Origin: an uncultured Bacteroidales bacterium
GTDB taxonomy: Bacteria; Bacteroidota; Bacteroidia; Bacteroidales; P3
Reading direction: 5' to 3'
DNA: 64,000 nt
Assembly: GCA_944320415.1 (NCBI GenBank)
Contig: CALUHJ010000005.1
Span: forward strand, 1 to 64,000
Shown: positions 18,401 to 25,664 of the stretch, piece by piece
How the letters are laid out: the number at the start of each line of letters is the position of its first letter
Numbering within the stretch: position 1 is the stretch's first letter
The notes under the pieces: generated by a model
The model's database searches: none
What the model was told of the DNA's origin: nothing
What the model saw: only the letters and a program-made list of their open reading frames with translations
Made by a program: the position numbers and the translations under genes

Positions 18401-19713
18401 ACTACATACGCTTGGATCACAGCTACGAATCGTTCTCCTATAATCTTTATCAAAAAAAGAGAGAAGAGCTTTCAGAAGCACAACAAAAAGCTTTTGATAA
18501 TTTGGGAGATTATGAGGGATGGCTTGCCCAAGACAATAAAAAAAGCGATACTGACAGAATCAATATAGCACACTATAAATCACTGCTGCCCGAAGCTTTC
18601 ACAACTCCTATAGTTACGTTGTCTCCAAGCGTGTTGCGCTCTTATGGTTCACCTCGTATTTCAAATGTAGTATTGTCGTTTGGTGAAGGGGACAGTGAGA
18701 CTAAACGCCTTATGGGGGTTGCCTCGTCTTCAACCATAAATCCTTCGCTTAGAATAAATGTTCAAATGTCTTGCAGAGTATTGCGGAACTCTGAATTGCA
18801 AGAGATGGAATTGACCTTGCACCACATAGTGGCTGATACATTACACTACTCTCAAGTAGTATGGGGCTCACTTAGCGATGATGAGCGTGCCATGATGCTG
18901 GAAGGATATACAATCGATATGGATTTTACTAACCTTAAAGAATATGAAGATATATACCAGGCTTATATAGACCAAGACAACGATATAACAGAACAAAAAT
19001 ATTCCATCGATATTCCATTGCTGAATTGCGTAAACATAAAAAAGCCATTGGGATTTTACGGTAACTGCATCTTGCTGCCATTCACATATCCACAAAGCCT
19101 GGCAAAGAGACTGAACAAAACAGCTGCCGAAGTGCAGGATGCTCTATATCGCTATCACACGGCATGTTTCAGAGTGCCATCAACAACTATCTCGCTACCT
19201 ACCGACGGCATGATAGGCGAAGCCGTACTCGGAGAAACAAATGTAAGCGAAGTCATAGATTTGACACGCTTCTGGAATTGGAAAGATTCTCCAATCGACA
19301 AGATGGATATTGGTAAGGAATACCTTAACAACACCGATTATTTGGACGGAAAGGCTCCTGGCGGAATAACTGCCTTGGATGTTCAAAGTGCAGCTGCTCC
19401 ACAGCCTAGTACAGTGACTGACCTGATTAGTGCTCTGGCTGGCAAACAGACTCCACAGTTTACCGATTTCGCCTCGGGATTGCAACAACTGAAGGAGATT
19501 CTTAACGAAGGTACCAAGAGTGCGGCATCTGGCAGAGACAAAATTCTTGACAACAATAATGCAATGATGGGGAAGGTGGTAGATCTGCTAAAATTAAAAC
19601 CTGAAATAGATAAAAGTAATAGTAGTAATGATGAAGTAGGAAAAACAGATAAACCTGAAGTAGGGAAGACAGATAAACCTGAAGTAGGGAAGACAGATAA
19701 ATCTGCAAAATAA
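15454..19713 (+). CDS. 1419-residue multidomain protein of unknown function
   Basis: I do not recognise a named family. The N-terminus is helical. Residues about 112-205 carry two helix-hairpin-helix units like DUF4332 (IPIKGISQTMQGKLKQCHIY; VEGMTPDTAFLLVQIGVRNV). Residues about 300-375 resemble a carboxypeptidase regulatory-like beta domain (RGQIYMKK, GYTDGGGNFVIIMPD). A charged coiled-coil (about 390-490) follows. Then comes a conserved-looking core with TDTAPARVFNYCMLQRLVEP (about 538), LNMHQAWVPDGFALGSLLYS (about 605) and APGEEQR (about 628). After it is a Gly/Ser-rich amphipathic stretch (about 694-745), then ANHNHSHTLTIQYWEVMRRY. The tail has three 8-residue EVGKTDKP-type repeats. There is no signal peptide or obvious transmembrane helix. 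It likely forms an operon with the 87-residue gene 27 nt downstream. Confidence 0.85.
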   Translation: MSTKTIKNDSDKIDRLRTLLDKLNRFNDFSYASLKDKVLNNKLSVNERLTKRDVLLWKEFLSDIDKLGVGSVGFVNKWDEFDRILANGAMRIDLDVLNRLVTFVKQQNKVSSSLIPIKGISQTMQGKLKQCHIYDIPSLLQKGKIQSKRNELASQLGVDVNLVNSWVKQADLWKVEGMTPDTAFLLVQIGVRNVNDLARVDACKAYPIMQRLCFTQIDFLLESQNTIETIIRNAEELVDNAFMERQLSLTIEINEPEPYFLFREQSNYQIDELLKTSGEIIREGLASLDDVIPALPLPHIIRGQIYMKKTGEPELNNYPLANAKVEISGISSSSDDQSEAGKKPFGYTDGGGNFVIIMPDRYNLQETVSIIVSQGFNKQTFVKTASDIINSVKEQKSLDLFNKLDYIKGILDAEKEKKDIYERLKKCLADNPNYVTEIKAEIEKWETLMPDIEAEIELQTQAYIDTEKEIRQTIDDHTVVSLNRILNNLVSRNDFEADLGVFILTDEIFKGYSSDLKKTLPSVKLMENDDEAVRLSTDTAPARVFNYCMLQRLVEPSIINGKDAANFISRTKLTKPVDVMAFKEGIYESSEKITKMSSLGIGYILNMHQAWVPDGFALGSLLYSLVLAPGEEQRLVVREKSQTYTVSDNSDASDSTSESYTLTQDDDAMAVYNYALNQLSKADYQSEYSTKTSSHGGGLGIGGVFGGFSAMLGLSGSTSKSSGSASSAASQSNAHNEVSSAAQNFQHSIKSASERVAQAKRISVRAATSEESDSVATKIIANHNHSHTLTIQYWEVMRRYRMETCIDGVELVLFVPLEIISFKDKSEPLLLSLGNDDDSGQNKFDQTRFNKRYQQLLKYADILLPHLPYKYKNGLELIKKYASYPTWIREKEESSSSKVLTLSFNCNILEFDDINATLILKNGKGIISGNLNRFERKYLYDKDDKIETSLQLKQKIKEERKKNGSTCTFSFNIPGYVTESDIDYIRLDHSYESFSYNLYQKKREELSEAQQKAFDNLGDYEGWLAQDNKKSDTDRINIAHYKSLLPEAFTTPIVTLSPSVLRSYGSPRISNVVLSFGEGDSETKRLMGVASSSTINPSLRINVQMSCRVLRNSELQEMELTLHHIVADTLHYSQVVWGSLSDDERAMMLEGYTIDMDFTNLKEYEDIYQAYIDQDNDITEQKYSIDIPLLNCVNIKKPLGFYGNCILLPFTYPQSLAKRLNKTAAEVQDALYRYHTACFRVPSTTISLPTDGMIGEAVLGETNVSEVIDLTRFWNWKDSPIDKMDIGKEYLNNTDYLDGKAPGGITALDVQSAAAPQPSTVTDLISALAGKQTPQFTDFASGLQQLKEILNEGTKSAASGRDKILDNNNAMMGKVVDLLKLKPEIDKSNSSNDEVGKTDKPEVGKTDKPEVGKTDKSAK

Positions 19714-19740
19714 ATTTTAATTATGATAATACTCTAATTT

Positions 19741-20004
19741 ATGGCAACCGATAATTATTTATCCGAATTAGCCTCCAAGTTCCTTGAACAAGAAACTTCG
19801 GAAGAAATGGCTGAAATTAAAAGAATGATTTATCGCAGGATTGCAACAGAAAGTGATATCAAACCTTCTCGAATTCCTGCTCCGATGAATATAACCGAAA
19901 TAGGCGGTTACTTTAACCTGCTTATGAAGATTAATCAACAGGAAATGTTAAGACAAACGCTCGCATCGATACTCGGATTACCCATGCAGTCGCCGACCGA
20001 GTAG
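19741..20004 (+). CDS. 87-residue protein, partner gene of the 1419-residue protein
   Basis: This is a small, mostly helical, soluble protein with no signal peptide and no recognised motif. SEEMAEIKRMIYRRIATESDIKPSRIP and ITEIGGYFNLLMKINQQEMLRQTLASILGLP mark two helical parts. It begins 27 nt after the large gene on the same strand with no terminator between, so co-transcription is likely. It may be an accessory or chaperone-like partner of the large protein, which is inference from position only. Confidence 0.65.
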   Translation: MATDNYLSELASKFLEQETSEEMAEIKRMIYRRIATESDIKPSRIPAPMNITEIGGYFNLLMKINQQEMLRQTLASILGLPMQSPTE

Positions 20005-20109
20005 TCATGTTAAGAACAAAGAAGATAGGATACTGAAGGTTACAGCTCTTTTTGATTAAGTGATTTGATAGTAGTACATATAGAATTCATGCTGTAAGAC
20101 GATAGATTT

Positions 20110-20704
20110 TCAGCTTTTTTGGACCGTTAGTGTGTCCTATGGATTGAAAAGATTGTTATGACAGACGGGATTTTAGAATGCTTGAATGATACTTTTTCAG
20201 TGTTGAGCCTAGGACTGGAAACGACACTTCGAGGGATACCTAGCCTATTGCATAGGGCGGTTATGGCGTAACCTCCGTTGGGAGGGGTATTGACTTATGA
20301 ACGTAAGGTCTTACTGGCATCTGCTACGGTGGATGTCTTTGGGGGACTTAACCTGCTAATTGGAAAGCTTATGTTGTGAATGAACTCTTGCAGATGTTTA
20401 GTTTGCAAGAGGGATACCGGCAAAGAAGGCGTATATAGAGGTTGTGCATCGCAATGGAACGTATGTTCGTTGGTTGCTTTTGTTCTAAGTTGTTGTATTG
20501 AAGTTTGACTTAATACGAATGAGTCCATGCCGTATAGCTGCCGAGACAACCAGTCGCGGGATGAGAACCATCTGGCGTGAAATCTCCACACCGGGGTGCT
20601 GGTCAAGCAGCAGAGGGTCTTTAGGCTGGCAGGTGTGCATTAGCAACCTGATTTAGACTGCTCTTTTTTGTATAAGGTACCGCAGTACGGTGCGAGTTGA
20701 AAAA
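20110..20704 (+). ncRNA. Candidate large structured non-coding RNA
   Basis: About 600 nt with no convincing reading frame, richer in GC than the AT-rich flanks. Short perfect stems succeed one another: CTAGG/CCTAG (20209-20213 with 20239-20243), CCTAT/ATAGG (20244-20256), GGTTA/TAACC (20259-20273), CCTCC/GGAGG (20272-20285, two bases shared with the previous stem), CTCTTGCA/TGCAAGAG (20385-20392 with 20404-20411), CAGGT/ACCTG (20630-20650) and GTACCG/CGGTGC with one G-U pair (20677-20693). The series leads directly into a strong hairpin at 20705-20730. I find no RNase P, tmRNA, 6S or SRP RNA hallmarks. The 5' end is not defined; TAGATTTT near 20103 is only a weak -7 match. The strand is inferred from the terminator and gene order. 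Confidence 0.55.
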
Positions 20705-20735
20705 AAAGACCCATCAATCGATGGGTCTTTGTATT
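20705..20735 (+). terminator. Terminator of the candidate RNA
   Basis: An 11-bp perfect stem, AAAGACCCATC (20705-20715) with GATGGGTCTTT (20720-20730), has an AATC loop. On the + strand it is followed by GTATTTT. On the minus strand the T tract is longer (eight), so it may act in both directions. Confidence 0.75.
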
Positions 20736-20822
20736 TTATGTCATAATTAGCCATATTGATATGTTTTGCATTTTTTAATAGAGGCTAGTGTGGTATTGAT
20801 ATATTTAATGTTATGAAAATAG

Positions 20823-21683
20823 TTGAATATTTTTTTTTGCAGACTATGTTTTAATGCAGATGTTATTGAGCCATTGGAAGAAAATGATTCTTTTGTAGTG
20901 CATACGCCAGAGGGAACGTTTAAATTGACCAAGGCAGAATTTTATAATACATTTCCTAATGTAGTTAAGACAAAAAGTTATAGGGAGAGGAGGTTGTATC
21001 ATTATAAACATATTCCGAAACGTATTCGTCCTTTTCAAATCATTGTTCCAAATGAAATAAATGTACAATTGTTGGTGCAGAATATGTATATCGACATGGT
21101 GGGGAATAAAATAAGGGATAAAATAAAAGAATTAGGGGAATTGTGGCATAGCTATGAAAATAATCCATTGATTAATGTTGATAAAGAGGTGAAAAATGCT
21201 TGGATTAAATTAATTGAACAATGGGTTAATAATAAAGATATGCCGTTGATTGTGAGGAAAAATACAAGTAGAAAAGGACAATCATTTCTTCATCCATCTG
21301 GACGTGAAATTATCATTTCAGATAATACATTTGCCATTTGGGTTTTTGATTGTGTTATTAAAGGAGAGATATTTACATTGTCTCAATTGAAAGAAATGTT
21401 GAGATGTAACAAGATACCAATGGTATTTATGCAAACTAATGATATAAAGACAAAGGCAAAATATTCAAAAGCTTTAGGGCAACATTCATTGTTAGGATGG
21501 AAAATTTGCCATATCGAGTCTGTTGGTTTAAATACTAATAAAAATATTGAAGAACTGGATATCGTCAAAATACAAGACCATTTTAAAAAGTATGCAAGTC
21601 CAGATAATATGTTTGTTTTGTCTAAAGAAATAGGTGGGTTAGGAGAAATAGGGATATTTATTGAGGCTCAAAAAGATAAGTAA
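20823..21683 (+). CDS. Unknown AT-rich gene with a start on a T9 tract
   Basis: The frame codes for about 286 basic residues of unknown family. It shows no signal peptide or transmembrane helix and no certain motif. The region KNTSRKGQSFLHPSGREIII (about residues 145-165) and the stretch LLGWKICHIESVGL (about 225-240) look conserved in style but are not recognised. The only in-frame start is a TTG at 20823, inside a run of nine T. An ATG at 20813 is one base out of phase; with eight T it would read MKIVEYFFCRLCFNADVIEP straight into this frame. Low GC compared with neighbours suggests transfer. Confidence 0.65.
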   Translation: MNIFFCRLCFNADVIEPLEENDSFVVHTPEGTFKLTKAEFYNTFPNVVKTKSYRERRLYHYKHIPKRIRPFQIIVPNEINVQLLVQNMYIDMVGNKIRDKIKELGELWHSYENNPLINVDKEVKNAWIKLIEQWVNNKDMPLIVRKNTSRKGQSFLHPSGREIIISDNTFAIWVFDCVIKGEIFTLSQLKEMLRCNKIPMVFMQTNDIKTKAKYSKALGQHSLLGWKICHIESVGLNTNKNIEELDIVKIQDHFKKYASPDNMFVLSKEIGGLGEIGIFIEAQKDK

Positions 21684-21873
21684 ATGTTTACTTGGACAAT
21701 AAAAATACATTATGAATGATAAGATGCCGTGATTCTCATGATATTCAAATAGTTGTGAATTATATAACTTAAGTTATTCATATACTTGTTTGCTTTTTTA
21801 CTTTAAATGAATTGCAAAACCATTTTTTGCTGATTCGGGAATTTGTTGTAATTTTACCGACTAAATTTGTTGT

Positions 21874-23667
21874 ATGGAAAAGCGTTGGTCCTATAAGCAA
21901 AGAGGTGAAAGAGAGGTTGTTGGCAAGCTTGCTGCCTTGTTGTGCGTCAATAAAGACGGTGCAAAGGCTGATGATTTGCGTACATATGAGATAATCGCCG
22001 ATTTGCTGGTTCAGAGAGGGATAACGACTTACGAGGAGGCCGAAATGTTTTTCCGCCCCAAATACGAGCATTTGCACGATCCTTTTCTTCTCAACGACAT
22101 GGACAAGGCGGTCGAAAGGATATTGCTTGCAATAAAGGCCGGGGAGAAAATATTGGTTTACGGGGACTATGATGTTGACGGAACTTCTGCCGTGGCTTTG
22201 GTTTATTCGTATTTGGAAAAGTTCTACACCGAGGTGGACTATTATATTCCGGACCGTTATTCCGAGGGTTACGGAGTGTCCGAAAAAGGCGTTGATTATG
22301 CGGTTGACAATGATTTCAAACTTGTGATATGTCTGGATTGCGGTATCAAGGCTCACAAGGAGATATCCTATGCAAAGGAGAGGGGTGTCGACTTTATTGT
22401 TTGCGACCATCATTTGCCGTCCGATACTTTGCCGGATGCCTGGGCGGTTTTGGACCCAAAACGATTGGATTCGGTTTATCCTTACAAGGAACTGAGCGGA
22501 TGCGGCATAGGATTCAAGCTTATACAGGCTTTGCAGATTGAAAGAAATCTTGAGTTTGACGAATTGTTGCCTTATTTGGATTTGGTTGCCATAAGCATAG
22601 CAGCGGATGTGGTTCCGTTGACCGGAGAAAACAGAGTGTTGGCTTATTACGGTCTGAAACTGATAAACAGGCAGCCTCGTGCGGGATTGGAGGCAATATT
22701 GTCTTACAGCAAGATAAAACATGAGTCGGACAATTCTTCCAAAATGTATTTCAACAGGGAGTTGACTATTTCGGATTTGGTTTTTCTGATAGGTCCGAGG
22801 ATAAATGCGGCAGGAAGGATGGAAAGCGGCAGGGCGTCGGTAGATTTGTTGAAGGCCAAGACGGTAGAGGAGGTAACGGACGTGGCCAGAGGCATAGACC
22901 AGAACAATGAAGAAAGAAAAAATCTGGATAAAACGGCTACGGAGGAGGCTAAACGCATGCTTGATTCAGATGTAAACCAGCGGAACAAGAAAGCTACGGT
23001 GGTTTACAACCCTAATTGGCACAAGGGAGTCATAGGCATAGTTGCCTCAAGGCTTATAGAAAAGTACTACAGACCCACGATAGTGTTTACAAAGAGCAAT
23101 GATTTGATAACGGGCTCGGCCAGAAGTGTCAAGGATTTTGATATTTATGCCGTAATAGAGTCGTGTTCTCATCTGCTTACTCATTTCGGTGGGCATAAGT
23201 TTGCCGCCGGATTGAGTCTTAGGCCCGAGAATCTGAATGCTTTCATGGATTTGTTCGAGGAAAAAGTGTCGGAACAGATTACTGCAGAACAGTTGAAGCC
23301 TGAGATAGAGATAGACATGGAGATAAATTTGAGAGACATAAATCCCAAGTTGTTCAGGATTCTGAAACAGTTCGCTCCATTCGGTCCAGAGAACAATGTT
23401 CCCGTTTTTTGCAGCAGGCATTTGATAGATACCGGACATGCGCGTATGGTTGGAACCAATCATCTTAAGTTTTCGGCCGTTTCGAGAGAGGTGCCTTCGT
23501 TTCCTTATCCCTGCATAGGATTCGGATTTGCGGATTATTGCGACAAACTGGTCGGAGGTGAGATGTTCGACATGTGTTACCAGATAGACGAAAATGTATA
23601 CAAGGGACAGACAACCTTACAGTTGAATACTAAGGATATAAGGTTGCTGTCGGATAATGTGAATTAA
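21874..23667 (+). CDS. recJ: Single-stranded-DNA-specific exonuclease RecJ
   Basis: This 597-residue DHH-family 5'-3' exonuclease acts in recombination and mismatch/base-excision repair. Motifs in order are YGDYDVDGTSA (about residue 98), LDCGIKAHKE, CDHHLPSD, AWAVLDPKR and the DHHA1 motif HFGGHKFAAGLSL (about 437). A C-terminal OB-like domain includes FAPFGPENNVPVF. Length and motifs are complete. It is followed 15 nt later by ettA. Confidence 0.95.
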   Translation: MEKRWSYKQRGEREVVGKLAALLCVNKDGAKADDLRTYEIIADLLVQRGITTYEEAEMFFRPKYEHLHDPFLLNDMDKAVERILLAIKAGEKILVYGDYDVDGTSAVALVYSYLEKFYTEVDYYIPDRYSEGYGVSEKGVDYAVDNDFKLVICLDCGIKAHKEISYAKERGVDFIVCDHHLPSDTLPDAWAVLDPKRLDSVYPYKELSGCGIGFKLIQALQIERNLEFDELLPYLDLVAISIAADVVPLTGENRVLAYYGLKLINRQPRAGLEAILSYSKIKHESDNSSKMYFNRELTISDLVFLIGPRINAAGRMESGRASVDLLKAKTVEEVTDVARGIDQNNEERKNLDKTATEEAKRMLDSDVNQRNKKATVVYNPNWHKGVIGIVASRLIEKYYRPTIVFTKSNDLITGSARSVKDFDIYAVIESCSHLLTHFGGHKFAAGLSLRPENLNAFMDLFEEKVSEQITAEQLKPEIEIDMEINLRDINPKLFRILKQFAPFGPENNVPVFCSRHLIDTGHARMVGTNHLKFSAVSREVPSFPYPCIGFGFADYCDKLVGGEMFDMCYQIDENVYKGQTTLQLNTKDIRLLSDNVN

Positions 23668-23682
23668 ATATTTTGCTTTTGT

Positions 23683-25368
23683 ATGGCGGTAAACGAAGAA
23701 AAGAAAGTGATTTTTTCAATGGTTGGAGTTGGTAAGATTATTCCACCAAACAGGCAGATATTGAAGGATATTTATCTGTCCTTTTATTATGGAGCGAAGA
23801 TAGGTATTATAGGACTTAACGGTTCTGGTAAGTCCACCCTTTTGAAAATAATAGCGGGTTTGGACAAGTCTTATTTGGGACAGGTTCACTTTTCGGGCGG
23901 TTATACTGTCGGTTATTTGGAACAGGAACCTGTTTTGGATGAAAACAAGACTGTCAGGGAAGTGGTGCTTGAAGGGGTAAAGGAGACTGCTGATTTGCTT
24001 GCCGAATATGAGCAGGTGAACATGAAGTTTTGTGAACCCATGAGTGACGAACAGATGTCGGCCTTGATAGAAAGACAGGGAGAGTTGACCGAACTTATAG
24101 AACAGCATGATGCATGGAATCTTGACAACAAGATTGAACGTGCGATGGATGCCTTGCGTTGTCCGAGTGATGATGCATTGGTCAAGAATCTTTCCGGAGG
24201 TGAAAGAAGGCGTGTTGCATTGTGCAGGATATTGTTGCAAGAACCGGATATCTTGTTGTTGGATGAGCCTACCAATCATTTGGATGCGGAGAGCATAGAC
24301 TGGTTGGAACAGCATTTGCAGCAATACAAGGGTACTGTAATAGCGGTCACTCACGACAGATATTTTCTTGACAATGTTGCAGGCTGGATATTGGAGTTGG
24401 ACAGAGGGGAGGGAATACCTTGGGAAGGCAATTATTCTTCATGGTTGGAGCAGAAAACCAAACGCTTGGCCATGGAGGAAAAGCAAGAGAGTAAAAGAAG
24501 GAAGACATTGCAGCGTGAGTTGGAATGGGTAAGAATGACACCTAAGGCAAGACATGCAAAAGGTAAGGCTCGTTTGAGCGCTTACGAACAGATGATGAAT
24601 GAGGATGTCAGGGAGAAGGAAGAAAAATTGGAGATATTCATACCAAACGGTCCCCGCTTGGGAGATGTGGTGATAGAGGCCAAGGATATATCCAAGTCCT
24701 ATGGAGACAAATTGTTGTTTGAGCATTTGAATTTTTCCCTGCCGCCTGCCGGAATAGTTGGAGTAATAGGAGCTAACGGAGCTGGAAAGACTACTTTGTT
24801 CAGGCTTATGATGGGATTGGAACAGGCAGACAGCGGTTCTTTTGAAATAGGGCCGACGGTGAAGATAGGTTATGTGGACCAGCAGCATAGGGAAATAAGT
24901 CCTGATAAAACCGTATGGGAAATAATATCTTCGGGTAATGAACAGATAACTTTAGGAGGAAGACTGATTAATTCTAGGGCATACGTGTCAAGATTTAATT
25001 TCTCGGGAACGGACCAGAATAAAAAGGCTGGTGTTTTGTCCGGTGGAGAAAGGAACAGGATGCATTTGGCTATGACGTTGAAGAGTGAAGCGAATGTATT
25101 GTTGCTGGACGAGCCGACAAACGACATAGACGTTAATACGTTGAGAGCGTTGGAAGAGGGCTTGGAGGATTTTGCGGGTTGTGCGGTGATAATATCTCAT
25201 GACAGGTGGTTTTTGGATCGTGTGGCTACGCATATACTTGCATTTGAGGGTAATTCCCAGGTTTATTTCTTTGAGGGCTCTTATTCCGAATACGAAGAGA
25301 ACAGGAAAAAACGTTTAGGAGATGATACACCTAAGAGAGTAAGATACAAAAGGTTGATTGCAGATTGA
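23683..25368 (+). CDS. ettA: ABC-F protein EttA (energy-dependent translational throttle)
   Basis: This 561-residue soluble protein has two ABC domains and binds the ribosomal E site to gate translation according to ATP/ADP. The first domain has Walker A GLNGSGKST, signature LSGGERRRVAL and Walker B ILLLDEPTNHLD. The second has GANGAGKTT, LSGGERNRMHL and VLLLDEPTNDID. The GEGIPWEGNYSSWLEQK segment precedes the linker, and the linker arginine/lysine-rich helix LEWVRMTPKARHAKGKARL is typical of EttA. It is co-directional with recJ, and the hydrogenase cluster begins 34 nt later. Confidence 0.92.
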   Translation: MAVNEEKKVIFSMVGVGKIIPPNRQILKDIYLSFYYGAKIGIIGLNGSGKSTLLKIIAGLDKSYLGQVHFSGGYTVGYLEQEPVLDENKTVREVVLEGVKETADLLAEYEQVNMKFCEPMSDEQMSALIERQGELTELIEQHDAWNLDNKIERAMDALRCPSDDALVKNLSGGERRRVALCRILLQEPDILLLDEPTNHLDAESIDWLEQHLQQYKGTVIAVTHDRYFLDNVAGWILELDRGEGIPWEGNYSSWLEQKTKRLAMEEKQESKRRKTLQRELEWVRMTPKARHAKGKARLSAYEQMMNEDVREKEEKLEIFIPNGPRLGDVVIEAKDISKSYGDKLLFEHLNFSLPPAGIVGVIGANGAGKTTLFRLMMGLEQADSGSFEIGPTVKIGYVDQQHREISPDKTVWEIISSGNEQITLGGRLINSRAYVSRFNFSGTDQNKKAGVLSGGERNRMHLAMTLKSEANVLLLDEPTNDIDVNTLRALEEGLEDFAGCAVIISHDRWFLDRVATHILAFEGNSQVYFFEGSYSEYEENRKKRLGDDTPKRVRYKRLIAD

Positions 25369-25402
25369 AATTTATAGATAACAACAAAATAAAAATGTAA
25401 AA

Positions 25403-25651
25403 ATGGAAGAGAAGAAGGAAATAATCATTTGTTTGGGTAGTTCTTGTTTTGCGAGAGGAAACAATAAGAATTTGGAATTTATACAAGAGTATTTGAAGGT
25501 AAACAATTTGAAGTCCAAGATTACGTTCAAGGGTCAGCTTTGTTCTCAACAATGTAGTAAAGGCCCAGTTGTAATAATAGACGGTGAAATGTTTACGGAG
25601 GTCAATAAGACTAAACTGATGGAGATATTGAACCTCAAGTTCGGATTTTAA
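25403..25651 (+). CDS. Thioredoxin-like [2Fe-2S] ferredoxin, first of the hydrogenase cluster
   Basis: This 82-residue protein has the NuoE-like fold. The four likely cluster ligands are CLGSSC (Cys10/Cys15) and LCSQQC near residues 49-53. It should carry electrons in the cytoplasm between the hydrogenase subunits and a redox partner. It is the first gene of a five-gene set with short gaps. Such a small [2Fe-2S] protein beside a PAS-hydrogenase, a SpoIIE phosphatase and a second hydrogenase resembles the hfs cluster of Thermoanaerobacterium. Confidence 0.8.
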   Translation: MEEKKEIIICLGSSCFARGNNKNLEFIQEYLKVNNLKSKITFKGQLCSQQCSKGPVVIIDGEMFTEVNKTKLMEILNLKFGF

Positions 25652-25664
25652 TTCAGGTTGAATT

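Noticed and set aside
19636-19710. CRISPR-like or tandem repeat array at the end of the 1419-residue gene
   Set aside because: It is a 24-bp coding repeat (EVGKTDKP, three units) without spacers. It is a protein tail, not an array.
20295-20606. 103-codon minus-strand reading frame within the candidate RNA
   Set aside because: It has no promoter, no recognisable domain and a composition unlike neighbouring genes. The same DNA folds into many short stems, which better explains its conservation-like texture.
20110-20735. Group II intron, RNase P RNA or tmRNA
   Set aside because: I found no domain V-like AGC...GUUC hairpin, no RNase P core motif, and no tmRNA tag or tRNA-like ends. A covariance-model search would still be needed to exclude them formally.
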